Assembly (NCBI RefSeq): GCF_020424085.1
Contig: NZ_CP080203.1
Coordinates: 496,001 to 560,000, forward strand
Source of the DNA: Mycetocola spongiae
Lineage (GTDB): Bacteria > Actinomycetota > Actinomycetes > Actinomycetales > Microbacteriaceae
DNA: 64,000 nt
Reading direction: 5' to 3'
Numbering within the stretch: the stretch's first letter is position 1; the number at the start of each line of letters is the position of its first letter. A program made the translations under genes and the position numbers. The notes under the pieces were generated by a model, which did not search any database, had not been told where the DNA came from, and worked only from the letters and a program-made list of their open reading frames with translations. Below, piece after piece: positions 55,048-64,000 of this stretch.

Positions 55048-55818
55048 ATGCTGAGCGATCTTATGGCGGGCGCCGCGGCGGACGCCCTCGATCGTGAACG
55101 CAATCGTCCGCTGGAGCAGGTCAGGGCCGAGGCCCTGGCCCGCCCGGCGGCCATTGACGCCCTCGCGGCGCTTGCCCCGGCCGATCACGTTAAGATCATC
55201 GCCGAGGTAAAGCGCGCGAGCCCGTCCCGCGGCGACCTCGCCGAGATCCGCGATCCCGCCCAGCTGGCCGTGTCCTATCAGGCCGGCGGCGCGAGCACCA
55301 TCAGCGTGCTCACCGAGGGTCGCAAGTTTAAGGGCTCCCTGGCCGACCTCGAGGAGGTTCGGCGCTCGGTATCCCTGCCGGTACTGCGGAAAGACTTCAT
55401 CTCCACGCCGTATCAGGTCTACGAGGCCCGCGCCGCCGGTGCCGACCTCGTGCTTCTTATCGTTGCGGCCCTGGACGATGCCACGCTGGCCTCGCTCTAT
55501 GCGCTGATCACCGACCTCGGCATGACCGCGCTCGTGGAAACCCACAGCGAGGAGGAGCTGCATCGTGCGCTCTCCCTCGGCGCCCAGCTGGTTGGCGTGA
55601 ACGCCCGCAACCTGTCCACCTTCCAACTCGATCGTGACCTGTTCGGCACGCTCGCACCGCAGATCCCGGCCGGCGTTATTCGCGTGGCCGAATCCGCGGT
55701 GCTCTCGCCCGAGGACGTGCGACACTATCGCGCCGCGGGTGCCGACGTGGTCCTGATCGGCGAGGCCTTGGTCACCGGCGACCCGGTAGCCACCCTCGGC
55801 GAATACTTGGCGGTATAA
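55048..55818 (+). CDS. trpC: Indole-3-glycerol phosphate synthase
   Basis: TrpC closes the indole ring to give indole-3-glycerol phosphate. The 256-residue TIM barrel has [29 protein letters not shown] with the catalytic Lys, VETHSEEEL and [11 protein letters not shown]. It is fully separate from TrpF. It lies between the HGxxPAAW gene and trpB. Confidence 0.96.
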   Translation: MLSDLMAGAAADALDRERNRPLEQVRAEALARPAAIDALAALAPADHVKIIAEVKRASPSRGDLAEIRDPAQLAVSYQAGGASTISVLTEGRKFKGSLADLEEVRRSVSLPVLRKDFISTPYQVYEARAAGADLVLLIVAALDDATLASLYALITDLGMTALVETHSEEELHRALSLGAQLVGVNARNLSTFQLDRDLFGTLAPQIPAGVIRVAESAVLSPEDVRHYRAAGADVVLIGEALVTGDPVATLGEYLAV

Positions 55819-55825
55819 CCCACAC

Positions 55826-57033
<1,208 letters not shown>

Positions 57034-57037
<4 letters not shown>

Positions 57038-57831
57038 CCGCTATCAGCACCGTGGCCTCGGCCATCGCCGCGCAGAAGGCCGCCGGAACCGGCGCTCTGA
57101 TCGGCTATCTGCCGGTGGGCTTCCCCGATTTTCAGACCAGCGTGGACGCCGCAGTGGCCCTCGCTGAAAACGGCGTGGACATCATCGAGCTGGGCCTGCC
57201 CTATTCGGACCCCGTGATGGATGGCGCCGCGATTCAGGCAGCCACCCAGGTGGCGCTGGCGGGCGGCTTCCGCCTGAGCCACGCCTTTGACGCGGTGGCC
57301 GCGATCCGCGCCCGCGTGGATGTCCCCGTGCTGCTCATGACCTATTGGAACCCCGTGATCCAATACGGCGTGGAGCGCTTTGCGCGCGATCTGGCCGCCG
57401 CCGGGGGAGCCGGGCTGATTACGCCCGACCTGATTCCGGATGAGGCCGCCGACTGGCTCGCCGCCTCGGATAACGCCGGCCTGGACCGGGTATTTTTGGC
57501 CGCACCCAGTTCCAGCGATGAGCGCCTGGTCACGGCCAGCACGCTGAGCCGCGGCTTTGTGTATACCGTCTCCACGATGGGCATCACCGGTGCCCGCGGC
57601 GAGATGGACAGCGCCGCGCGCGAACTCACCGCCCGCCTGCGCCGCGCGGGCGATAATTTCGCCTGCGTGGGCCTCGGAATCTCCACCCCCGAGCATGTGC
57701 GCGATGTGCTGTCCTATGCCGATGGTGCGATCGTGGGCTCGGCCCTGGTCAGCGCCCTCGCCTCGGGCGGCGTGGAGGCCGTGGCACAAAAGGCCGCCGA
57801 ATTGGCCACCGGCAAGACCCCTTCGAACTAG
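57034..57831 (+). CDS. trpA: Tryptophan synthase alpha subunit
   Basis: TrpA cleaves indole-3-glycerol phosphate and passes indole to TrpB. The 265-residue TIM barrel has the catalytic Glu in [16 protein letters not shown], the Asp in [12 protein letters not shown], and the phosphate loop [10 protein letters not shown]. Start and context are clear. It ends the his-trp gene run. Confidence 0.97.
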
Positions 57832-57879
57832 TATTGTGTGCGCGCAGATTTCGCGCAGATTAGAAAGGCGTGACGCCAG

Positions 57880-58848
57880 GTGATTTCACTGAGCATCCCC
57901 AGCCCCGACGTGAACTCGTTCTCGATCGGTCCCATTCCCATCTACTTCTATGCCCTGTGCATCATGGTGGGCATCATTGCCGCCGGGTTCCTCGTGAACC
58001 GGCGCCTGACCCGCTGGGGGGCGGAGCCGGGCGTGGTGCTCGATATGATCCTGTGCGCGGTGCCCCTGGGCATCATCGGTGCGCGCATCTTCCACGTCGC
58101 CACCCACCCCAACGATTATTTCTATGAGGGCGCCAACCTGCTGAACGTCTTTAACATCCGCGAGGGTGGCATCGCGATCTTCGGTGCGCTGCTGGGTGGC
58201 GCCGTGGGTGCGTGGCTGGGCTGCAAGTGGACCAAGCTGCGGTTCTGGACGTTTGCGGACGCCCTGGCCCCCGCGCTGCTGCTCGCGCAGGCCTTTGGCC
58301 GCGTGGGCAACTACTTCAACCAGGAGCTCTTTGGCACGCCCACCACGCTGCCCTGGGGCCTGGAGATCGACGCCAATAACCCCGCCTGGCCCCTCGGGCT
58401 GCCCGCGGGCACGCTCTTCCACCCCACGTTCCTCTACGAGGCGCTGTGGAACCTGCTGGGCGTGGTTGTCCTCCTCTGGCTGGGTAAGAAGCTCACGCTG
58501 CAGTGGGGCAAGCTCTTTGGCGTGTATCTCATCTGGTATGGCGCGGGCCGCATGGTCTGGGAGTCGATTCGCATCGACCCGAGCGAGATTTTCTGGGGAA
58601 TTCGGGTAAATGTTTGGGCCGCAATGCTCGCCGTGCTGGTGGGAATTGTCCTGATCATCGTCCAGAACCGTCGCCATAAGGGCCTCGAGCCCTCGCCGTA
58701 CCGCCCCGGATATGAATGGAAGAGCCCCCAGTCTGGAGTAGGATCTTCTCACACCGACGTGGAGTACGTAGACACCAGTGCTCCCGCGGTCGCGGCAACG
58801 GCGCCGACTGTTCCTTCGGCCACAAGCACGAACGGCTCACCCTCCTAA
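57880..58848 (+). CDS. lgt: Prolipoprotein diacylglyceryl transferase
   Basis: Lgt attaches diacylglycerol to the lipobox Cys of prolipoproteins in the membrane, and several such lipoproteins are encoded in this window. The 322-residue product has about seven membrane helices, the Lgt signature GRVGNYFNQELFG and RMVWESIRID. A hydrophilic C-terminal tail of about 50 residues has an acidic and Ala/Thr-rich end. The GTG at 57880 gives the N-terminus SIPSPDVNSFSIGPIPIYFYAL. Confidence 0.96.
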   Translation: MISLSIPSPDVNSFSIGPIPIYFYALCIMVGIIAAGFLVNRRLTRWGAEPGVVLDMILCAVPLGIIGARIFHVATHPNDYFYEGANLLNVFNIREGGIAIFGALLGGAVGAWLGCKWTKLRFWTFADALAPALLLAQAFGRVGNYFNQELFGTPTTLPWGLEIDANNPAWPLGLPAGTLFHPTFLYEALWNLLGVVVLLWLGKKLTLQWGKLFGVYLIWYGAGRMVWESIRIDPSEIFWGIRVNVWAAMLAVLVGIVLIIVQNRRHKGLEPSPYRPGYEWKSPQSGVGSSHTDVEYVDTSAPAVAATAPTVPSATSTNGSPS

Positions 58849-58883
58849 CCCTCCCGGGTTAGCCACACCCATACAAACGGTAA

Positions 58884-58921
58884 ATTGGCCCGGGCCAGGT
58901 TTAGACCTGCCCCGGGCCAAT
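58884..58921. other. 17-bp near-perfect inverted repeat between lgt and gltB
   Basis: ATTGGCCCGGGCCAGGT (58884-58900) pairs with ACCTGCCCCGGGCCAAT (58905-58921) with one mismatch and a TTAG loop. It lies 35 bases after lgt and 42 bases before gltB. No T-run follows on the plus strand; on the minus strand it is followed by TTTACC. It may end the lgt transcript or act as a leader structure or operator for gltB. Confidence 0.45.
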
Positions 58922-58963
58922 GGCGTCCCACCGACCTCCCCTTAACCTCTCCAGGGTGGAATC

Positions 58964-61900
58964 ATGACGCAACCTAGTCCGTATCAACAGTTCTCTACAG
59001 TGCCCCCGCGGCAGGGTCTTTATAACCCTGCCCGCGAAAAGGACGCCTGTGGCCTGGCCGCCGTGGCCACGCTGCGCGGCACCGCCGGCCACGACATCAT
59101 CCAGCAGGCCCTCGAGGCCCTGCGTAATCTGGAGCACCGCGGTGCCATCGGCTCCGATGCCGGCACCGGAGACGGCGCGGGCCTGCTCAGCCAGGTTCCC
59201 GATGAGTTCCTGCGCGCCGTGACCGAGTTTGAGCTTCCCGCCGCCGGCGAATATGCCGTGGGCCTGGCCTTCCTGCCCGCCGAGTCCTGGGCGCGCGACG
59301 CCCAGAAGCGCGCGATCGAGAAGATCGCCGCGGAGGAAAACCTCGATGTTCTCGGCTGGCGCACCGTGCCCACCGACCCCGCCCACCTGGGCAAGCTCGC
59401 CCGCGAGGCCATGCCCGCGTTTGAGCAGCTGTTTATCACCGCCGCCGCGCAGAACCACGCGCCCGAGCCGCAGCTGCGCGAGCACTCTCCGATCGAGCCC
59501 GGAGCCCCCGAAAACCAAACGGTCACGCCCCAGCTCAACACCCGCACGCCCATCGAACCCGGCGCGCCCGAGGCGGCAGATACCCCCGCCCCCGATACTC
59601 CCTCCCGCACTACCCCACAGATTTCCGGCCTCGCGCTTGATCGCCTGGCCTACCGCCTCCGCCGCCGCGCGGAGCACGAACTGAGCGCCTATTTTGCCTC
59701 GCTCTCGGCCCGGACACTCGTCTATAAGGGCATGGTCACCACGCTCCAGCTTGAGCCGTTCTACCCCGACCTCTCCGATGAGCGCTTCGCCTCGAAGCTC
59801 GCCCTCGTTCACTCGCGTTATTCCACGAATACGTTCCCGTCCTGGCCCCTGGCCCAGCCCCTGCGCATGCTTGCGCATAACGGTGAGATTAACACCGTGG
59901 AGGGCAACCGGAACTGGATGCGCGCCCGCCAGTCCCAGCTCGCCTCCGAGCTGCTCGGCGATATCTCCCCGCTGCTGCCGATCTGCACCCCCGGCGCGAG
60001 TGATTCCGCGTCCCTCGATGAGGTTTTTGAGCTGCTGACCCTGACCGGTCGCTCGCTCCCTCAGGCCATGATGATGCTGGTTCCCGAGGCCTGGGAAAAG
60101 AAGACCACGCTGGATCCCGAGCTGCGCGCCTTTTATGAGTACAGCGCCCTGCAGATGGAGCCCTGGGATGGCCCCGCCGCCCTGACCTTCACCGATGGCC
60201 GCTATGTGGGTGCCACGCTGGACCGCAACGGCCTGCGCCCCGGACGCTGGGTCGAGACCACCGATGGCCTGGTGGTGCTGGGCTCCGAGATCGGCATCCT
60301 GCCGGTGGACCCCGCGCGCGTGGCCCGCAAGGGACGCCTGCGCCCCGGCGCGATGTTCCTCGTGGATACCGAGGCGGGCCGGATCATCTCCGATGCCGAT
60401 GTGAAGAGCGAGATTGCCGGGTCCAAGCCCTGGGCCACGTGGCTCGAGACCGGCCAGATCAACCTCGCCGATCTGCCCGAGCGCGAACATATCGTGCATA
60501 CCGCCGCGTCGATCACCCGCCGGCAGCGCACGTTTGGCTATACCGAGGAGGAGGTGCGCATCCTGCTGACCCCGATGGGTCAAAACGGTGCGGAACCGCT
60601 CGGTGCGATGGGTTCCGATACCCCGATTGCGGTGCTCTCGGACCGCCCCCGCCTGCTCTTTGACTATTTCAGCCAGCGCTTCGCGCAGGTCACCAACCCG
60701 CCGCTGGACGCGATCCGCGAGGAGCGCGTGACCTCGCTGAGCCTGGGCCTGGGCCCGCAGGACAACCTGCTGTCCGCGGGGGCCGAGCACGCGCGGCGCG
60801 TGGTGCTCCAGTTCCCCGTGATCGATAACGATCAGCTCGCCAAGATTCAGCACATCGACGCGGAGGGCACGCAGACCGCGACCATCCGCGGCCTCTACCG
60901 CTTCGACCGCGGGGAGGGTGCCCTCGCCACGCGCCTCGCCGAGATCTGCGCGGAGGTGGACGCCGCGCTGGAATCCGGCGCGCGTTTCCTCGTGCTGAGC
61001 GACCGCGATTCCAATAAGGACCTCGCCCCGATCCCCTCGCTGCTGCTGGTATCCACCGTGCACCACCACCTGGTGGCTCAGGAAACCCGGATGCGGGTGG
61101 GCCTGATCGCCGAGGCCGGCGACGTGCGCGAGGTACACCACGTGGCACTCCTGATCGGCTATGGCGCCTCCGCGGTTAACCCCTATCTGGCGATGGAAAC
61201 CTGCGAGCACCTCGTGCGCACCGGCGCCATCACGGGCATCACCCCGGACCGGGCAGTACATAACGTCATCTACGCCCTGGGCAAGGGTGTCCTGAAGATC
61301 ATGTCCAAGATGGGCATCTCCACGGTCTCGAGCTATGCCGGGGCTCAGGCCTTTGAGGCCGTGGGCCTATCCGAGGAGCTCATCAACGCGCATTTCGGCG
61401 GCACGATCTCCACGCTGGGCGGAATCACCCTCGAGGCGATTGCCTCCGAGACGCTCTCACGTCACGTCAGCGCCTATCCGGAGAACCCCTCGGTGCGTCA
61501 CCACGAGCGCCTGGACACCGGCGGGGAATATCAGTGGCGGCGCGAGGGCCCGGCCCACCTGTTTAACCCGGAGACGGTCTTTAAGCTGCAGCATGCCACG
61601 CGCGAGCGCCGCTTTGATATTTTCCGCGAATATACCGGGCTGGTGAACGATCAGGCCAAAAACCTGATGACCCTGCGCGGGCTGTTTCGCCTCGACGAGC
61701 ACGCGCGCACGCCCGTGCCGCTGAGCGAGGTGGAGCCGGTCTCCGAGATCGTGAAGCGCTTCTCCACCGGCGCGATGAGCTATGGTTCGATCTCGGGGGA
61801 GGCCCACGAGACGCTGGCCATCGCGATGAACCGGCTGGGTGGAAAATCCAATACCGGCGAGGGCGGCGAGGATAATGAGCGCCTTCTTGACCCTGAGCGC

Positions 61901-63679
61901 CGCAGCTCCATTAAGCAGGTTGCCAGTGGCCGCTTTGGTGTCACCAGCATGTACCTCACCCATGCCGATGACATCCAGATTAAGCTCGCCCAGGGCGCCA
62001 AGCCCGGCGAGGGGGGCCAGCTGCCGCCCGGCAAGGTCTATCCGTGGATCGCGCGCACCCGCCATGCCACCCCCGGCGTGGGCCTGATCTCGCCCCCGCC
62101 GCACCACGATATCTATTCAATCGAGGACCTGAAGCAGCTCATCTTTGACCTGAAGCGCGCCAACCCGGCCGCGCGGATCCATACCAAGCTGGTCAGCCAG
62201 GCAGGTATCGGTGCGGTTGCGGCGGGTGTGGCCAAGGCCCTGTCCGATGTGATCCTGGTCTCGGGTCACGACGGCGGCACCGGCGCAAGCCCGATGAACT
62301 CGCTCAAGCACGCGGGTACGCCCTGGGAGCTGGGGCTCGCCGAAACGCAGCAGACGCTGATCCTGAACGGCATGCGCGACCGCGTGGTGGTGCAGGTGGA
62401 CGGCCAGCTGAAGACCGGCCGCGATGTCATCATCGGCGCGCTGCTGGGCGCCGAGGAATTTGGCTTCGCCACCGCCCCGCTGGTGGTCTCCGGCTGCATC
62501 ATGATGCGGGTATGCCACCTGGATACCTGCCCGGTGGGTGTGGCCACCCAGAACCCCGTGCTGCGCGAGCGCTTCACGGGCAAGCCCGAGTTTGTGGTGA
62601 ACTTCTTTGAGTTCATCGCCGAGGAGGTGCGCGAATATCTCGCCGAGCTGGGGTTCCGCACCCTGGAGGAGGCCATCGGCCGCGTGGAGCTGCTGCACGC
62701 CGAGGACGCCAGCGCACACTGGAAGGCCCGCGGATTGGACCTCTCACCGATCCTCACCGTGCCCGAGGTGGGTGCCCCGCGCCGCTCGGCACGCGAGCAG
62801 GAGCACGAGCTGGACCAGCACTTCGATCGCGCGCTCATCGAGCTCGCGGGGGATGCCCTGGACCGCGGCGAGCCCGTGCTGGTGGAGCTTCCGATTAACA
62901 ACACCGACCGCGCCGTGGGCACGATGCTGGGCCATGAGGTCACCGTGCGCCACGGGGCCCAGGGCCTGCCCGAGGCCACGATCGACGTGACGCTGCACGG
63001 CACCGCCGGGCAGAGCCTCGGCGCGTTCCTGCCCGCGGGTATCGCCCTGCGCCTGGAGGGTGAGTCCAATGACTACGTGGGTAAGGGCCTCTCCGGCGGG
63101 CTGATCACCGTGCGCCCGCCGCGCAGCGCCTCCTATACCGCGGAGGACAGCGTGATCGCCGGAAACGTGATCGGCTATGGTGCCACGAGCGGATCGATGT
63201 ATCTGCGCGGCATCGTGGGGGAGCGTTTCCTCGTGCGTAACTCCGGGGCCACCGCCGTGGCCGAGGGCGTGGGAGACCACGCGCTGGAGTATATGACCGG
63301 CGGCACCGCCCTGATTCTGGGCCCCACGGGCGAGAATCTCGGCGCGGGCATGTCGGGCGGCACCGCCTATGTTTATCGGCTGCGCCCCGAGGCGGTGAAC
63401 CCGGATTCCGCCGCGAGCGGCGAGCTGCGGGTCCTGCCCCTGGATCGCGCCGATCAGGAGCGCGTGCGCGAGCTTCTTAACGCGCATTATGAGGCCACCG
63501 AATCCGCGGTGGCCGCGGAGATCCTCGCCAATTTTGCGGTCGCTTCGGCCGAATTTAATAAGCTTATGCCGCGCGATTATGCCGCGGTCCAGGCCACGCG
63601 CGCGCAGGCACAGACCGAGGGTCTGGACCTGGACGGCGACGTGGTGTGGGAACGAATCATGGAGGTCACCCGTGGCTAA
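58964..63679 (+). CDS. gltB: Glutamate synthase large subunit
   Basis: GltB makes glutamate from glutamine and 2-oxoglutarate together with GltD. The 1571-residue product has a short propeptide, then the N-terminal glutaminase Cys in [15 protein letters not shown]. The FMN-binding synthase domain includes HGGGxG-type [15 protein letters not shown]. The 3Fe-4S Cys set is [20 protein letters not shown]. The C-terminal beta-helix (GXXGXXXG) domain runs from about 1290. A Pro-rich insertion of about 55 residues (roughly 162-218) with two IEPGAPE copies splits the glutaminase domain; typical GltB is about 1500-1530. GGGTGGAA precedes the ATG. Confidence 0.97.
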   Translation: MTQPSPYQQFSTVPPRQGLYNPAREKDACGLAAVATLRGTAGHDIIQQALEALRNLEHRGAIGSDAGTGDGAGLLSQVPDEFLRAVTEFELPAAGEYAVGLAFLPAESWARDAQKRAIEKIAAEENLDVLGWRTVPTDPAHLGKLAREAMPAFEQLFITAAAQNHAPEPQLREHSPIEPGAPENQTVTPQLNTRTPIEPGAPEAADTPAPDTPSRTTPQISGLALDRLAYRLRRRAEHELSAYFASLSARTLVYKGMVTTLQLEPFYPDLSDERFASKLALVHSRYSTNTFPSWPLAQPLRMLAHNGEINTVEGNRNWMRARQSQLASELLGDISPLLPICTPGASDSASLDEVFELLTLTGRSLPQAMMMLVPEAWEKKTTLDPELRAFYEYSALQMEPWDGPAALTFTDGRYVGATLDRNGLRPGRWVETTDGLVVLGSEIGILPVDPARVARKGRLRPGAMFLVDTEAGRIISDADVKSEIAGSKPWATWLETGQINLADLPEREHIVHTAASITRRQRTFGYTEEEVRILLTPMGQNGAEPLGAMGSDTPIAVLSDRPRLLFDYFSQRFAQVTNPPLDAIREERVTSLSLGLGPQDNLLSAGAEHARRVVLQFPVIDNDQLAKIQHIDAEGTQTATIRGLYRFDRGEGALATRLAEICAEVDAALESGARFLVLSDRDSNKDLAPIPSLLLVSTVHHHLVAQETRMRVGLIAEAGDVREVHHVALLIGYGASAVNPYLAMETCEHLVRTGAITGITPDRAVHNVIYALGKGVLKIMSKMGISTVSSYAGAQAFEAVGLSEELINAHFGGTISTLGGITLEAIASETLSRHVSAYPENPSVRHHERLDTGGEYQWRREGPAHLFNPETVFKLQHATRERRFDIFREYTGLVNDQAKNLMTLRGLFRLDEHARTPVPLSEVEPVSEIVKRFSTGAMSYGSISGEAHETLAIAMNRLGGKSNTGEGGEDNERLLDPERRSSIKQVASGRFGVTSMYLTHADDIQIKLAQGAKPGEGGQLPPGKVYPWIARTRHATPGVGLISPPPHHDIYSIEDLKQLIFDLKRANPAARIHTKLVSQAGIGAVAAGVAKALSDVILVSGHDGGTGASPMNSLKHAGTPWELGLAETQQTLILNGMRDRVVVQVDGQLKTGRDVIIGALLGAEEFGFATAPLVVSGCIMMRVCHLDTCPVGVATQNPVLRERFTGKPEFVVNFFEFIAEEVREYLAELGFRTLEEAIGRVELLHAEDASAHWKARGLDLSPILTVPEVGAPRRSAREQEHELDQHFDRALIELAGDALDRGEPVLVELPINNTDRAVGTMLGHEVTVRHGAQGLPEATIDVTLHGTAGQSLGAFLPAGIALRLEGESNDYVGKGLSGGLITVRPPRSASYTAEDSVIAGNVIGYGATSGSMYLRGIVGERFLVRNSGATAVAEGVGDHALEYMTGGTALILGPTGENLGAGMSGGTAYVYRLRPEAVNPDSAASGELRVLPLDRADQERVRELLNAHYEATESAVAAEILANFAVASAEFNKLMPRDYAAVQATRAQAQTEGLDLDGDVVWERIMEVTRG

Positions 63680-64000
63680 TCCCCGAGGTTTTCTTGAGAA
63701 CACGCAGCGCGAAACCGCGCCCCGCCGCCCGGTACCGCTCCGGCTCATGGACTGGAAGGAGGTCTACGCGCAGCGCGATGGGGCCACCGTGCAGCGCCAG
63801 GCCGGCCGCTGCATGGACTGCGGTGTGCCGTTCTGTCATCAGGGTTGCCCGCTGGGCAACCTGATCCCGGAGTGGAACGACCTGGTGCGCCGCGGCGAGG
63901 GGCACGAGGCCATCGAGCGCCTGCACGCCACCAATAACTTCCCCGAGTTCACCGGCAAGCTCTGCCCGGCCCCGTGCGAGAGCGCGTGTGTCCTGGGCAT
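63672..64000 (+). CDS. gltD: Glutamate synthase small subunit (partial, cut by window end)
   Basis: GltD supplies electrons from NADPH to GltB through FAD and iron-sulfur centres. Only the first 109 codons are present. They carry the N-terminal Fe-S Cys clusters [19 protein letters not shown] and [14 protein letters not shown]. The GTG at 63672 overlaps the gltB stop by eight bases. The FAD and NADPH domains lie beyond the window. Confidence 0.95.
   Translation, partial: MANPRGFLENTQRETAPRRPVPLRLMDWKEVYAQRDGATVQRQAGRCMDCGVPFCHQGCPLGNLIPEWNDLVRRGEGHEAIERLHATNNFPEFTGKLCPAPCESACVLG

Overview
The window is a stretch of core chromosome from a high-GC Gram-positive bacterium. Gene order (ruvA-ruvB-yajC-secD-secF-rel, rpsD-alaS-ruvX-mltG-aroE-aroC-aroK-aroB-efp-nusB, pyrR-pyrB-pyrC-carA-carB-pyrF-gmk-rpoZ-coaBC-metK-priA-fmt-rsmB, and his/trp genes followed by lgt and gltBD) is that of Actinobacteria. 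The mIHF-like domain, the HGxxPAAW protein and the helicase-motif-less PriA point to the same phylum, most likely the family Microbacteriaceae. The family assignment is inference from gene content and order. GTG and TTG starts, 1-, 4- and 8-base overlaps (TAATG, ATGA, GTGA) and perfect GC-rich hairpin terminators are common.

Layout. 1-7.4 kb: Holliday-junction genes (tail of a probable ruvC, ruvA, ruvB), the Sec accessory genes yajC-secD-secF, and the bifunctional (p)ppGpp enzyme rel. 7.4-9.1 kb: a very GC-rich stretch with one weakly supported minus-strand gene related to AbiEi-type proteins. 9.1-11.3 kb (minus strand): a DUF349 protein and a membrane-anchored cyclophilin. 11.4-14.4 kb: rarA, whose 3' end is duplicated, then rpsD and a small membrane protein. 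14.5-23.7 kb: alaS, ruvX, mltG, the shikimate genes aroE-C-K-B, efp and nusB. 23.8-30.7 kb: an accessory-looking insert between nusB and pyrR, with a secreted leucine-rich-repeat wall protein, a double BioQ-like operator in front of a 31-codon ORF, an adenylate-forming ligase, a thiolase lacking one catalytic Cys, a lipoprotein deacetylase and a methyltransferase. 30.7-39.4 kb: the pyrimidine operon behind a PyrR-binding hairpin that contains the ribosome binding site. 39.4-48 kb: gmk fused to an mIHF domain, rpoZ, coaBC, metK, priA, fmt and rsmB. 48-50 kb: rpe flanked by two related lipoproteins. 50.1-57.8 kb: hisE-G-F-I followed by trpE, two small membrane proteins and trpC-B-A. 57.9-64 kb: lgt, gltB and the start of gltD, cut by the window edge.

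Most of the window is conserved housekeeping DNA, and I found no convincing new defence or mobile system. The best candidates for follow-up are: the 117-bp in-frame tandem duplication after the rarA stop, whose coding part is far better conserved than its spacer; the BioQ-type double operator left in front of a possible bioY remnant; the mIHF-guanylate kinase fusion; the paired lipoproteins around rpe; and lineage-specific insertions in RarA and GltB. No tRNA, rRNA, CRISPR array, insertion sequence or transposase was recognised.
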